The position numbers and the translations under genes were made by a program. Source: Pseudarthrobacter sp. IC2-21 (GTDB lineage: Bacteria; Actinomycetota; Actinomycetes; Actinomycetales; Micrococcaceae). Taken from it: a DNA stretch of 64,000 bases. Under the pieces are notes generated by a model. It saw only the letters and a list, made by a program, of their open reading frames with translations, was not told the origin of the DNA and did not search any database. Shown here piece after piece: positions 23,817 through 33,239 of this stretch. The DNA is taken from contig NZ_CP139145.1 in the NCBI RefSeq assembly GCF_034048115.1, positions 3,286,001 to 3,350,000 on the forward strand, in the 5' to 3' direction. Each line of letters opens with the position of its first letter. Within the stretch, counting starts at the first letter, position 1.

Positions 23817-25160
23817 ATGCCTAAGAATCCCTTCCTTCCTTCGCGCTCCTCCGTCCTGGGACGGGGAAGCTACGGCGAAGTACTGCGCATCGGCGCCATC
23901 CTGCGGAAGGAAACCGTTGGCGGCATCCTGCTGGTCGCAGCTGCCGTCATCGCCCTGATCTGGGCCAACTCGCCGGTTGCCGATAGCTACTTCGCGCTGC
24001 GGGACCTCCGCATCGGGTACGAGCCCTGGCACCTGGACCTCAGCCTGGGGGCCTGGGCTGCGGACGGGCTGCTGGCCATCTTCTTCTTCCTGGTGGGGCT
24101 GGAGCTCAAGCGGGAGTTCGTGGCCGGGGACCTCCGCCAGTTCAGCAAGTCCGTGGTGCCCATCGCCGCCGCGGTGGGAGGCGTGGCGGTACCTGCCGTC
24201 ATCTATGCGCTGATCAACCTGACCAGCCCCGAAACGTTGCAGGGCTGGGCCATCCCCACGGCCACGGACATCGCGTTCGCCGTCGCGGTCCTGGCGATCA
24301 TCGGCTCCCATCTGCCCAGCGCCTTGCGGATCTTCCTGCTGACGTTGGCCGTGGTGGACGACCTGCTGGCCATCAGCATCATCGCGGTGTTCTATTCCAG
24401 CGACATCCAGGCCGGCCCGCTGCTGCTGGCCCTCATTCCACTGGCCCTCTACACCTTCCTGGCCCAGAAATACCGCCGGTTCTTCGGCGCCAAGCCCGCC
24501 GCGGCCTGGCTGATCCTGCTTCCCCTGGGGCTGCTCACCTGGGGACTGGTGCACGCCTCCGGCATCCACGCCACGGTGGCCGGCGTCCTGCTGGGCTTTG
24601 CCATCCCGGTGATCCGCTCCGCTGCCAGCGGCGGCCCCGCCGCCGGCCCGGGCCTGGCGGAAATCTTCGAGCACCGCTTCCGGCCGATTTCCGCCGGCAT
24701 TGCCGTCCCCATCTTTGCGTTCTTCTCTGCCGGGGTGGCTGTGGGCGGCTGGAACGGCCTGGGCGCGGCACTGACGGACCCCGTGGCCATCGGCATCATC
24801 GTGGCGCTGGTGGTGGGCAAACCCGCCGGGATCCTGGGAACCACCTGGCTCCTCACCAAGGCCACGAGGGCGTCGCTGGACAAGTCCCTGAAGTGGATCG
24901 ATGTGTTCGGGATGTCCCTGCTGGCGGGGATCGGCTTCACGGTCTCGCTCCTGGTGGCCGAGCTGAGCTTCGGGCACGGCAGCATCCACGATGACCACGC
25001 CAAGGTGGGCATCCTGGCCGCGTCGCTTATCTCCGCCCTCCTGGCGTCGTCCGTGCTGGTCACCCGCAACCGTCAGTACCGGGCCGTGGAGGCGGAAGAG
25101 TCCGTGGACACCGACCACGACGGCGTCCCGGACGTTTACGAGGAAGATCACCGCGCGTAA
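23817..25160 (+). CDS. nhaA: Na+/H+ antiporter NhaA
   Basis: A 447-residue NhaA-type antiporter. [13 protein letters not shown] and [12 protein letters not shown] carry the two conserved adjacent aspartates (the ion-binding pair equivalent to Asp163/Asp164 of E. coli NhaA), and [13 protein letters not shown] is the family signature. It exchanges Na+ or Li+ for protons at the cytoplasmic membrane. The hydrophilic acidic C-terminal extension ([17 protein letters not shown]) has an EF-hand-like Asp-rich calcium-loop pattern (DTDHDGVPD), an unusual addition. Confidence 0.95.
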   Translation: MPKNPFLPSRSSVLGRGSYGEVLRIGAILRKETVGGILLVAAAVIALIWANSPVADSYFALRDLRIGYEPWHLDLSLGAWAADGLLAIFFFLVGLELKREFVAGDLRQFSKSVVPIAAAVGGVAVPAVIYALINLTSPETLQGWAIPTATDIAFAVAVLAIIGSHLPSALRIFLLTLAVVDDLLAISIIAVFYSSDIQAGPLLLALIPLALYTFLAQKYRRFFGAKPAAAWLILLPLGLLTWGLVHASGIHATVAGVLLGFAIPVIRSAASGGPAAGPGLAEIFEHRFRPISAGIAVPIFAFFSAGVAVGGWNGLGAALTDPVAIGIIVALVVGKPAGILGTTWLLTKATRASLDKSLKWIDVFGMSLLAGIGFTVSLLVAELSFGHGSIHDDHAKVGILAASLISALLASSVLVTRNRQYRAVEAEESVDTDHDGVPDVYEEDHRA

Positions 25161-25248
25161 CCTGACGAGCGGGTGACCGGACCTGCGCCAGGCGCGGCGC
25201 CGCACCGAAGCCACAACGCGCCCTGGTCAGACGCGATAAGGTGCCCGT

Positions 25249-26439
25249 GTGGCTGAGAAGGTTTCTGCGGGCGAGGTCATTGCGTTCCGGCTGAACGCCC
25301 ACCACCTCACCAAACGCGTGGGGGCCGAGGGGCTGCTCGAAGCGGCCGGCCGGTGCGGCATTCAAAACAGCCCGCCCGGCGCGGCGCTGCTGGCCCTGCA
25401 TGCCAGGGTGCAGGGCATCGCGCAGGAACGGGTGGCCGCGGCGATCGCTGAAGACAAAAGCCTGCTGCAGACGTGGTCCATGCGCGGCGCGCCGTTCCTC
25501 TTCCCGACGGCGGACGCGCCGGTGTTCACCACGGGGGTGTTGCCTCCAACCGAGCAGGCGATGCGGCACTTCATTCCCGGCGTGGAACAGGCCGTGGACC
25601 GGCTCGGCATTCCCCTGGCCCGCGCCGTCGAATTCTGCGGCACCGAGATCGATGCGGTGCTGTCCCACCGCAGGCTCACCATCAAGGACCTGGGCCAGGA
25701 GCCCGCCCGGCGGATCGCCCTCAGACTGACGCCGGACCAGCGCCTCCTCTGGGAAGCGGAAGGACCCTACGCACCGGGCCAGCCGCTCGGCGAGGCCGTG
25801 GTCCATTTCTGTATCCGGATCCTCACGCTGCAGGGACGCGTCTGTTTCGCCCCCCGCGAGGGAAACCAGGCCCCGTTCGTCCTGGTCAGGGAGTGGCTGG
25901 GCCACGCCATTACGGGCACTCACCCGGACACCGCGCGGGCCGAACTGCTTCGCCGCTACTTGCGCTGCTACGCACCCTCCACGAGGGCCGGCTTCGCTGC
26001 GTGGCTGGGAATCAACGCTGGGGATACGGGCCCCTAGTGGGACCTGGTCCGGGAGGAGCTGACTGCCGTCGAGTTCGGCGGCACTGCGTGGATCCTCACC
26101 GAGGACCTTCCCGCGCTGCGGTCCGCCCCGCCGGCCGATGGAGTGCGTCTGCTCCCGCCGCACGACCCGTACACCCACATGCGTGACCGCGAGACCATCG
26201 TCGCCCGCGAGCACCACCGGGAACTGTGGAGGCCGGTGGGCGACCCGGGCGCGGTCCTCATCAGCGGGCAGATCGCCGGCACCTGGCGGCCGCGGAAGGA
26301 CGGCCGGAAACTGACCGTCGCCATCACCGCCTTCCGCCCGGTGTCGGCACCTGACAAGGAGCTGCTGCACCGTGAAGCGCAGCAGATCGCGGCGTTGCGG
26401 GGCGCCGCGTCCGCGGACGTGGTATTCGACGCCGAGTGA
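25249..26439 (+). pseudogene. Winged-helix DNA-binding protein (AlkZ-like), amber-interrupted
   Basis: From GTG 25249 the frame encodes the family's first two thirds (FRLNAHHLTKRV, MRGAPFLFPTADAP, AGFAAWLGINAGDTGP) and then reaches TAG at 26035-26037. The same frame continues without further stops to 26439, encoding the missing rest (WDLVREELTAVEFGG, LLPPHDPYTHMRDRE, SGQIAGTWR). A single CAG-to-TAG type change would restore a 396-codon gene. The family (YcaQ/AlkZ-like, HTH_42) includes DNA glycosylases for interstrand crosslinks. The gene is probably inactive unless the stop is read through. Confidence 0.85.
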
Positions 26440-26457
26440 CCCCTGGACCGGGCGCGA

Positions 26458-27063
26458 TTAGTGACGCGGGCCCGGCGGCGGCGGTGGCGGACCGGCGTGC
26501 GGGTGCAGGTGCGGGGGCACGTGTCTGTGCAGGTGCGGCGGCGGGGGCGGGGGGCCGCCGTGAGGCCGCGGGGGCGGAGGCGGTTTCCGCACGTCCGGTG
26601 CGCCGACGTCGTCGGCCCTTCCCTCCGCGGCCGCCGCACCTACTGCCGCTGCCGCGGGTGCGGTGTCATCCGGCGCGGTTTCCCCGGCTGCCCCGCTGAC
26701 CTGCTCCTGCACGGTTTCCGTGGCACCTTCACCGGACTCGCCCTGGTAGAGCCCGTAGTAGCTGTAGAGTTCCTGCTCCTGGGTCTCCGTGATGGCGCCG
26801 CGGTCGCTCTCGATGCGCGGGCCGTTCTTCACCGTGTCCTTCGTGAACGCCACCCGGATCACGGATTCCTCGAGGCTGGCACCGGTGAGCGGGGCGAAGG
26901 ATTCGGACATGCCGAACAGGCCGGTCCGCACGGTGACGAAGGCCGGCTCGCCGGAATCGCCGCTGGTGAAGATCTGTTCCACGGAGCCGATCTTCTCCCC
27001 GGCCGCGTCCACCACGATCCCTCCGTTGAGGACGATGTTGTCGATGTCCTGCAGGCTGAGCAT
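26458..27063 (-). CDS. PRC-barrel protein with His/Pro-rich tail
   Basis: A 201-residue protein. The first 100 residues form a PRC-barrel like domain (GGIVVDAAGEKIGSVEQIF, PAFVTVRTGLFG, IRVAFTKDTVKNGPRI). Residues 100-155 are acidic and helical, and the last 45 are strongly Pro- and His-rich (PPPPPPHLHRHVPP), which may bind metal ions. PRC-barrel proteins are often stress-related in actinobacteria; the tail composition is specific to this gene. Confidence 0.82.
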   Translation of the reverse strand: MLSLQDIDNIVLNGGIVVDAAGEKIGSVEQIFTSGDSGEPAFVTVRTGLFGMSESFAPLTGASLEESVIRVAFTKDTVKNGPRIESDRGAITETQEQELYSYYGLYQGESGEGATETVQEQVSGAAGETAPDDTAPAAAAVGAAAAEGRADDVGAPDVRKPPPPPRPHGGPPPPPPHLHRHVPPHLHPHAGPPPPPPGPRH

Positions 27064-27129
27064 GGGTCGCTCCTTCTGGGTGAGTGGTCCGGCACATGGT
27101 GGCCTGGCTTTATTCTGTCCCGCGACGCG

Positions 27130-27654
27130 TTACGTGGGCGGAAGGCTCAGCTGCTTGGCGTGAAAGTCGAAGTGGAGCGTGGGGTAGGCGTAGACGTCGT
27201 TCAGGCTCATCACGGGTTGGAAGAACGGGTCCCACCTGTCGGGGAACGGCATGGAGCGGGCGAGGCTGGCAGGAGTTTCGCGGTCCAGCTGCCGGGTCAG
27301 GGCCGCGATGGTCTTCGCGAGTTTCCGCGCCATCCGCCGGCGGTTGAAGAACGTCGCCGCCGCGCGCGAGCCCCAGTAATTCACGACGTCGAAGGGCCGG
27401 GTTCCCGCGTTCAGCACCGCCGCGAACGCCCTGCCCGCCGGTGCGGGGAGCCTGCTGACCAGCCGGACCAGGGGAAGCAGGGCCCGGACCACCATGTAGC
27501 CGAACACCATGTGGAAGAGCAGTTCCTCGTTGGTCCACCGGGTCCCGCTGCTCCGGCGGCGAAGATCCTCCGTGGTGGCGCCGGCCAGCCGGGCTTGCAG
27601 TTCCTGCTGCGCGCGGCGGTAGCCGGCCTCGATCTCGGCTTTGGTTGGATTCAT
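27130..27654 (-). CDS. DinB-like four-helix protein
   Basis: A 174-residue protein starting MNPTKAEIEAGYRRAQQELQ, in line with the DinB/YfiT fold: helical throughout, with RWTNEELLFHMVFGYMVV and a C-terminal LHFDFHAKQLSLP that carries the last metal-type histidines. DinB-family members are four-helix bundles with variable thiol- or metal-dependent roles. The ATG at 27654 is preferred to upstream starts in the neighbouring permease. Confidence 0.78.
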   Translation of the reverse strand: MNPTKAEIEAGYRRAQQELQARLAGATTEDLRRRSSGTRWTNEELLFHMVFGYMVVRALLPLVRLVSRLPAPAGRAFAAVLNAGTRPFDVVNYWGSRAAATFFNRRRMARKLAKTIAALTRQLDRETPASLARSMPFPDRWDPFFQPVMSLNDVYAYPTLHFDFHAKQLSLPPT

Positions 27655-27680
27655 GGCGTGCCCTCCTGTGTGGTCCACAA

Positions 27681-28874
27681 CTACCCTGCGGCGGCCAGGG
27701 CCAGGACCGCGGCGAACACGGTCAGGGGCGCCACCATCAGGCCGAACAGCGCGTAGCCGCGCCAGGTGATCAGGACGTTCATCCGCACCAGCCGGTCGTG
27801 CCAGAGCAGGGTGGCCAGCGAGGCCCATGGCGTGATGAGCGGGCCGGCGTTGACCCCGATCAGCAGGGCCGCCATCCGCTGCGGCGTTTCAGCCAGGGGT
27901 TCGGCCAGCAGGTAGGCGGGCAGATTGTTCAGCACGTTCGAACCCGCCGCACCGGTGGCGGCCAGCCGGAGCAGTTCGGGGAAGCTCTCCCCCGTGCCGG
28001 CGAGTTGGCCCACGAATGCCGAGGCGCCCAGGTGCCGGGCGGTTTCCATCACCAGGAAGAGTCCGGAGGCGAACAGCAGCAGGGACCACGGCACCAGCTG
28101 CACTTTGAGGACCCGGGGGCGCCGGAACGCGAAGACCGCACCCAGGACCAGCGCGGCGGCCGCGGCGGGGATCCAGACCGGAACGCCGGACACCAGCGCC
28201 GGCAGCAGCAGCGCCAGCACCACAGCGGTGCCGCCGAGCAGGACGCGGTCCGTGGATACCGCCGTCGAACTTCCGGTTTCCGCAGCCGGCCGGACCCGCC
28301 CCACGGGGATCCGCGAATAGCGTTTGCTCAGATCGCGGCGGAAAACGAGGGCAATGAACACCAGCGGCACCAGCACCGCAGCGAGGGACGGCGCCCACAT
28401 CAGGGCCGCGAAGCCGGCCGGGCTGATCCCGCCCAGGCTGTGCTGCGCCAGCAGGTTGGTCAGGTTGGAGATGGGCAGCAGCAGGCTCGCAGTGTTCGCC
28501 AGCCACACGGTCATCAGGGCAAACGGCAGCGGCGGCAGACCGGCCTGCCGGGTCACGCTGACCACCACCGGGGTCAGCAGCACCGCCGTGGTGTCCAGCG
28601 AGAGGAAGATGGTGCTCAGCGTGGCGAACACGGCCAGGAACAGCCAGAGCAGGAAGCTGTAGCCGCGGCCCCAGTGCCGGAACCGGCGTGCAATCCACAG
28701 GAAGATGCCCGCCTCGCTGGCCAGCTCGGTCACCACGGTCATGGCGACGACGAACAACAGGATGGGTGCCACCCGGTCAACCAGCGCGGCCAGGTCAGCC
28801 GCGGGCAGCGTCCCTGTGACCGCCGCCACCGCGCCGGCCGCCAGCAGTACCGCTCCAATGATCGCCAGACGCAT
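27681..28874 (-). CDS. ArsB/NhaD-type ion transporter
   Basis: A 397-residue polytopic protein. VVAMTVVTELASEAGIF, FLSLDTTAVLLTPVV, WLANTASLLLPISNLTNLLA and AAGSNVLNNLPAYLL mark the SLC13/ArsB ion transporter superfamily: two halves with re-entrant loops containing the NLTN and NNLP type motifs. Likely an anion exporter, possibly arsenite-related, but the family also moves Na+ or dicarboxylates. No arsenic-resistance genes are adjacent. Confidence 0.82.
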   Translation of the reverse strand: MRLAIIGAVLLAAGAVAAVTGTLPAADLAALVDRVAPILLFVVAMTVVTELASEAGIFLWIARRFRHWGRGYSFLLWLFLAVFATLSTIFLSLDTTAVLLTPVVVSVTRQAGLPPLPFALMTVWLANTASLLLPISNLTNLLAQHSLGGISPAGFAALMWAPSLAAVLVPLVFIALVFRRDLSKRYSRIPVGRVRPAAETGSSTAVSTDRVLLGGTAVVLALLLPALVSGVPVWIPAAAAALVLGAVFAFRRPRVLKVQLVPWSLLLFASGLFLVMETARHLGASAFVGQLAGTGESFPELLRLAATGAAGSNVLNNLPAYLLAEPLAETPQRMAALLIGVNAGPLITPWASLATLLWHDRLVRMNVLITWRGYALFGLMVAPLTVFAAVLALAAAG

Positions 28875-29020
28875 GAACGGATTCTAGTCCGGTTTCCTTG
28901 GCCCTAGCGGGAAGGGTCCGTGGAGGTTAGCCGTGTGGCCTTGACCCCTTCGGGCGACGGGCACAGACTGGCACTGCCGGGGGCGATGGCAGTGAGTCGG
29001 CGCGCGGAAGGACAGAAGAC

Positions 29021-29455
29021 ATGGACGCCAGCGGTAGGTTCCTCGTCGTGGTGGGTGTGGACGGTTCCGAGCAGTCCTTGGCCGCTCTTCGGTGGGCCGT
29101 GGACGAAGCCCGTCTCAGGCACGGCAGCGTCCGGGCCGTCACGGCGTGGCATTACCCGCCAGTGCCGTCAACGGTGGAGGACAGCGTCAGCAACGACTCC
29201 TTTCACGCCGCTGAGCGTCTCCAGGCTGACGCATTGAAGGCCGTCGCCGCTGACGGCGTGGACACCGAGGGAATACTCGTTCGTGACTTGGCCTCCAGCG
29301 CTTTGCTGGACGCCAGCAAGGATGCGGACCTGCTGGTTGTGGGCTCCCGGGGCCACGGCGGTTTCGCAGGGCTGCGGCTGGGTTCAATCTCCAGCCAGGT
29401 GATTCACCACGCACCCTGTCCTGTGCTGGTTGTCCGGCCCCGGAGCGGGTCCTGA
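29021..29455 (+). CDS. Universal stress protein (UspA family)
   Basis: A 144-residue protein. VVVGVDGSEQSLAALRWAVDE at the N-terminus and GSRGHGGFAGLRLGSIS near the end form the ATP-binding signature G-2x-G-9x-G(S/T). Typically dimeric, induced under stress and dormancy in actinobacteria. A GGAAGGA ribosome site precedes the ATG. Confidence 0.93.
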   Translation: MDASGRFLVVVGVDGSEQSLAALRWAVDEARLRHGSVRAVTAWHYPPVPSTVEDSVSNDSFHAAERLQADALKAVAADGVDTEGILVRDLASSALLDASKDADLLVVGSRGHGGFAGLRLGSISSQVIHHAPCPVLVVRPRSGS

Positions 29456-29473
29456 TATCAGGCGTGGACGGGG

Positions 29474-30658
29474 CTACTTGGCGATCCGGCCCACGATCTG
29501 GCGGGCAACCAACCGGTCGATGCCGGGCAGATGAGTGGCCCGGATGATCCAACGCCGCAGCAGGCGCTGAGTTCTGTTGGCGGGGAGAAACGATGCCGCG
29601 GTACGCCGCCCGGCAGCCTGGGCCTCCTCGACGAGGGGCCGCCAGCGTCGCTCGAATTCGGTGAGGGCCGGGCTGATTCCGCCGGGCGAGGTGACCGGCC
29701 CCAGGATGTCACCGAGCAGCGCGGCACCGGCGATCGCCAGCGAGCCGCCCTGGCCCGCGAGGAGTGAGACGGCTCCGCAGGCGTCCCCTACGAGGACGGT
29801 CCGTCCCCGCTGCCAGTGCGGCATGACAATCTGTGCCACCACGTCGTCGTACGGATGTTCGGGGCATAGTTCCAGCAGCCGGTCCACGGCCTGGCCGAGC
29901 CCGGCGAACTCCCGGCGCAGCCTGTCCCGCGGACTCCCGGATGGCTGGTGTCCTGGAGCGGCTGCGGCATCCCGGTAGACCATAAAGGCCGCCACCTCAT
30001 CCGAACGGAGGCTGTAGAGACCGGCCATTCGGTTGATGCTGTCGGTGAGGACGAACCGGTTCCGGAAGCGGGCGTTGAGGACGGGTTCGGTGACGATGAA
30101 CGCGGCGGCACGCATGCCCATGGGTCGCAGGAACCTGTCCTCGGGCCCGAACATCCGGGACCGCACCGTGGAGTGGACGCCGTCAGCACCTATCAGTACG
30201 TCAGCGGTCACGTCCTGCTGGCCACCCGCCGTGACCCGCACGCCGCCGTCGTCATCATCCCGGATCCGGGACACCGCCGCCCCGTAGCGGACCCGGACCC
30301 GGCCCGGTGGCACGTCCTCGAGGGCAGCGAGGGCGGCCTGTTCCATGTCCGGCCGCAGCAGGCTCAGGACCTTCCCGCCGGCAAGCCTGGCGAAGCGGTC
30401 ATAGTCCAGGCTGGACGTGGGGCGGCCGGCGGCGTCGACGTACTCCGCCGCCTCCACGTGATAAGCCACGGCGGCGAGTCGCGGGTAGAGGCCGATCCGC
30501 TCCGCAGCCTCCACGCCGGGACCAAAAAAGTCCATCATGTATCCGTCAGGGCGCGGAGCCGCGGATTTCTCGAGGAGCTCAACGTCCCAGCCGGCCAGGC
30601 CGAGTTGGCGGGCCGCCACCAGGCCCGCGATGCCTGCCCCCACCACCACGGCCTTCAT
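29474..30658 (-). CDS. FAD-dependent monooxygenase (PHBH-like)
   Basis: A 394-residue flavoprotein. VVGAGIAGLVAARQLGLAG (FAD beta-alpha-beta), VLIGADGVHSTVRSRMFG (the DG motif) and VLVGDACGAVSLLAGQGGS (GD motif) are in the order of the p-hydroxybenzoate hydroxylase group, which hydroxylates aromatic or polycyclic substrates using NAD(P)H. It begins next to the E2 gene end, so it may be read from the same transcript; this is inference. Confidence 0.92.
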   Translation of the reverse strand: MKAVVVGAGIAGLVAARQLGLAGWDVELLEKSAAPRPDGYMMDFFGPGVEAAERIGLYPRLAAVAYHVEAAEYVDAAGRPTSSLDYDRFARLAGGKVLSLLRPDMEQAALAALEDVPPGRVRVRYGAAVSRIRDDDDGGVRVTAGGQQDVTADVLIGADGVHSTVRSRMFGPEDRFLRPMGMRAAAFIVTEPVLNARFRNRFVLTDSINRMAGLYSLRSDEVAAFMVYRDAAAAPGHQPSGSPRDRLRREFAGLGQAVDRLLELCPEHPYDDVVAQIVMPHWQRGRTVLVGDACGAVSLLAGQGGSLAIAGAALLGDILGPVTSPGGISPALTEFERRWRPLVEEAQAAGRRTAASFLPANRTQRLLRRWIIRATHLPGIDRLVARQIVGRIAK

Positions 30659-30659
30659 C

Positions 30660-32123
30660 TCAGAGCTCCGCGAGCACGCTCCCCGGGTTCTCGATCGCGT
30701 CCGCCACGAACCGGAGGAACCCGGCTGCCGTGCCGCCGTCGCACACGCGGTGATCGAAGGTGAGCGTCAGCTCGGTGACCTTGCGGACGGCCAGCTCGCC
30801 GTTCACCACCCACGGCTTGTCCATGATGCGCCCCACGCCGAGGATCGCCACCTCGGGGTGGTTGATGATGGCCGCGGATCCGTCCACGCCGAACACGCCG
30901 TAGTTGTTCAGCGTGAAGGTGCCGCTGCCCAGCTGCTCCGGGGTCCCCTTGCCTTCGCGCACGACGGCGGTGAGCCGGCGGATCTCCCTGTCCAGTTCGC
31001 GGGCGCTGAGTTTCTCGGCGTTGCGGATGGAGGGCACCGTCAGTCCGCGGTCTGTCTGCGCGGCGAAGCCAAGGTTGACCCCGTCGAAGGACACGATCTC
31101 CTGGGCGCCGTCCGCCGTGGCCTCGATGCGGGTGTTCAGCTCCGGGAATCGTTTTAACCCGGCCGTGACAAAACGGGCGATGAACGCCAGCAGGCCCGGC
31201 GCCGTGTGCGAATCGGCCTTCTTCAGCCCGGCCCGGAGCTCCACCAGGGCGGTGGCATCCACGTCCACCCAGACCGTGGCTTCCGGAATCTCCTGCCGGC
31301 TGCGGGTCATGTTGGCGGCGACCACCTTGCGGACCCCCTTGACGGGCGTCCGGGCTGAAATGGGCAGGCCCGTGCGCGAATCAGTGCCGGTCTGGGCTTC
31401 GGTAACCGTAGGCCGCGGCTCACGAACAGGACGCGGCTCAGCCACAGGGCTCGGCGCCACGTCCGGAGTGCTGATGGCCGCCTCAACATCGCGGCGCATG
31501 ATCAGTCCGCTCTCACCCGAACCGTTGAGTTCGCCGAGGTCCACACCGTGTTCGCGGGCCATCCGCCGCACCAGTGGGGAAATGACGGCGCCTAGCTTCC
31601 CGGGCACCCGGGTGCGGAGCAGCGAGAGGTCCACCTCCGGAGTTTCAACCGTGGGCGCTCCGGCGGGCTCAGCCACCGAAAAAGCCCTGCGCGGTGCCCG
31701 GGTGCGCCGCACCTGGCCGGCACCGCCGGGAGTCCCGTAGCCGATCAGCACGTTGCCGGACCCGGCCTTCTCCTCCTCCCTGTAAGCATTTGCGGCGGCG
31801 GCTTCAACCACGGGCTCCTCGGCAGTGGAAGGGGCGGGGGCGGCATCATCCGCGCCAGCCCCAGCAACAGCAGAGCCAACAGGCGCCACCGAAATCAGCG
31901 GCTTCCCCACGTCCAGCGTCTGCCCGGGCTCGCCGTGCAGCTCGGCCACGGTCCCGGCGTAGGGCGAGGGCACTTCCACCACGGACTTGGCGGTCTCCAC
32001 CTCGGCGATCGGCTGGTCCACGCGGACCTCGTCGCCCACGGCCACCAGCCAGTTGATCAGTTCGGCTTCGGTGAGGCCTTCGCCGAGATCGGGCAGCATG
32101 AATACTTGCAGTGCAGAGGTCAT
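30660..32123 (-). CDS. bkdC: 2-oxoacid dehydrogenase E2 (branched-chain type)
   Basis: A 487-residue lipoamide acyltransferase. The N-terminal lipoyl domain contains VETAKSVVEVPSP (lipoyl-Lys about 46), the peripheral-subunit-binding domain is ISPLVRRMAREHGVDLGELN (about 180-215), and the C-terminal catalytic domain ends in TFDHRVCDGGTAAGF with the active His. It forms the core that transfers the acyl group to CoA. Gene order E1alpha-E1beta-E2 and a divergent AsnC-type regulator favour a branched-chain keto acid complex over pyruvate dehydrogenase. E3 is not in the window. Confidence 0.93.
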   Translation of the reverse strand: MTSALQVFMLPDLGEGLTEAELINWLVAVGDEVRVDQPIAEVETAKSVVEVPSPYAGTVAELHGEPGQTLDVGKPLISVAPVGSAVAGAGADDAAPAPSTAEEPVVEAAAANAYREEEKAGSGNVLIGYGTPGGAGQVRRTRAPRRAFSVAEPAGAPTVETPEVDLSLLRTRVPGKLGAVISPLVRRMAREHGVDLGELNGSGESGLIMRRDVEAAISTPDVAPSPVAEPRPVREPRPTVTEAQTGTDSRTGLPISARTPVKGVRKVVAANMTRSRQEIPEATVWVDVDATALVELRAGLKKADSHTAPGLLAFIARFVTAGLKRFPELNTRIEATADGAQEIVSFDGVNLGFAAQTDRGLTVPSIRNAEKLSARELDREIRRLTAVVREGKGTPEQLGSGTFTLNNYGVFGVDGSAAIINHPEVAILGVGRIMDKPWVVNGELAVRKVTELTLTFDHRVCDGGTAAGFLRFVADAIENPGSVLAEL

Positions 32124-32126
32124 TGG

Positions 32127-33239
32127 TCAGTCTTCCCACTGGAGGTCGTCAACGGCGTCGAGGATGCGGTCCACGCCGGGCAGGTAGTAGTGCTCAAGCT
32201 TCGGCGCCGGGTACGGGACGTCGAACCCGGTCACGCGGCGGATGGGCGCGGCGAGGTGGTGGAAGCAGCGTTCCTGGACCCGCGCCACGATCTCGGAGGA
32301 CACGGACGCGAAGCCGTGCGCCTCGGCGATCACCACGGCCCGGCCGGTCTTGCGGACGGACGCGCACACGGTCTCGTCGTCGAACGGCACAATGGAGCGG
32401 ATGTCGATGACTTCCAGCGAGCGGCCCTCCTCGGCAGCGGCGGCAGCCGCCGCGAGCGCCGTGGGCACGGACGGCCCGTACGCGATGAGCGTCGCGTCAG
32501 TGCCGGAACGCGCGACGGCGGCGCGCCCCTCCGAGGACGTGCCCGCCTCGCGATTCGCGGAGTGAGCGGAACGCAGGCGGTCGAGGTCCACCATGTCCTT
32601 GGACCAGTAGAGCTTCTTGGGCTCCATGAACATGACGGGATCGTCCGAGTCGATGGCCTCCCGCAGCATCCGGTAGGAATCGGCCACGGTGGCGGGGGTG
32701 AAGACCTTCAGGCCGGCGGTGTGGGCGTAGTAGGACTCGGAGGAGTCGCAGTGGTGCTCCACTCCCCCGATGCCGCCGGCGTAGGGAACCCGGATCACCA
32801 TGGGCAGCTTCAGGGCGCCCTTGGTGCGGTTGTGCATCTTGGCCACGTGGCTGACGATCTGCTGGAACGCCGGGTAGGCGAAGGCGTCAAACTGCATCTC
32901 AACCACCGGCCGCATGCCGTTCATGGCCATGCCCACGGCCATGCCCACAATGCCGGACTCGGCCAGGGGTGTGTCGAAGCAGCGCTGCTCGCCGAACGTG
33001 CGGGTGAGGCCGTCGGTGATGCGGAAGACGCCGCCCAACTGGCCCACGTCCTCGCCGAACACCAGGACGGAGTTATCGGCGTGCATGGCGTCGGCCAGGG
33101 CAGTGTTCAGGGCCTTGGCCATGGTGACGGACTGCGGCCCGGTAGCCTCGGCCGCGGAAGCTGCTGAGGCGGCTGCCCGGGCCGTGGCGGCGCTGACGTT
33201 ACCGTTCGCCTCGGAGGAGGTAGTGACTGTCGGGCTCAT
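32127..33239 (-). CDS. bkdB: 2-oxoacid dehydrogenase E1 beta subunit
   Basis: A 370-residue subunit. GEDVGQLGGVFRITDGLTRTFG (thiamine-site loop), FVMEMQF-like and VEMQFDAFAYPAFQQIVSHVA and IDIRSIVPFDDETV match E1 beta of the branched-chain 2-oxoacid dehydrogenase. It ends 3 bases before the E2 gene and starts overlapping E1 alpha by 4 bases (ATGA). The N-terminal 35 residues are an Ala/Ser-rich extension with no function seen. Confidence 0.93.
   Translation of the reverse strand: MSPTVTTSSEANGNVSAATARAAASAASAAEATGPQSVTMAKALNTALADAMHADNSVLVFGEDVGQLGGVFRITDGLTRTFGEQRCFDTPLAESGIVGMAVGMAMNGMRPVVEMQFDAFAYPAFQQIVSHVAKMHNRTKGALKLPMVIRVPYAGGIGGVEHHCDSSESYYAHTAGLKVFTPATVADSYRMLREAIDSDDPVMFMEPKKLYWSKDMVDLDRLRSAHSANREAGTSSEGRAAVARSGTDATLIAYGPSVPTALAAAAAAAEEGRSLEVIDIRSIVPFDDETVCASVRKTGRAVVIAEAHGFASVSSEIVARVQERCFHHLAAPIRRVTGFDVPYPAPKLEHYYLPGVDRILDAVDDLQWED

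Noticed and set aside
23634..25214. Minus-strand 526-codon frame over nhaA
   Set aside because: Shadow of nhaA; the real gene has full NhaA motifs on the plus strand.
26035..26037. Selenocysteine insertion at the in-frame stop of the AlkZ-like gene
   Set aside because: The codon is TAG, not TGA, and no SECIS-like hairpin was noticed after it.
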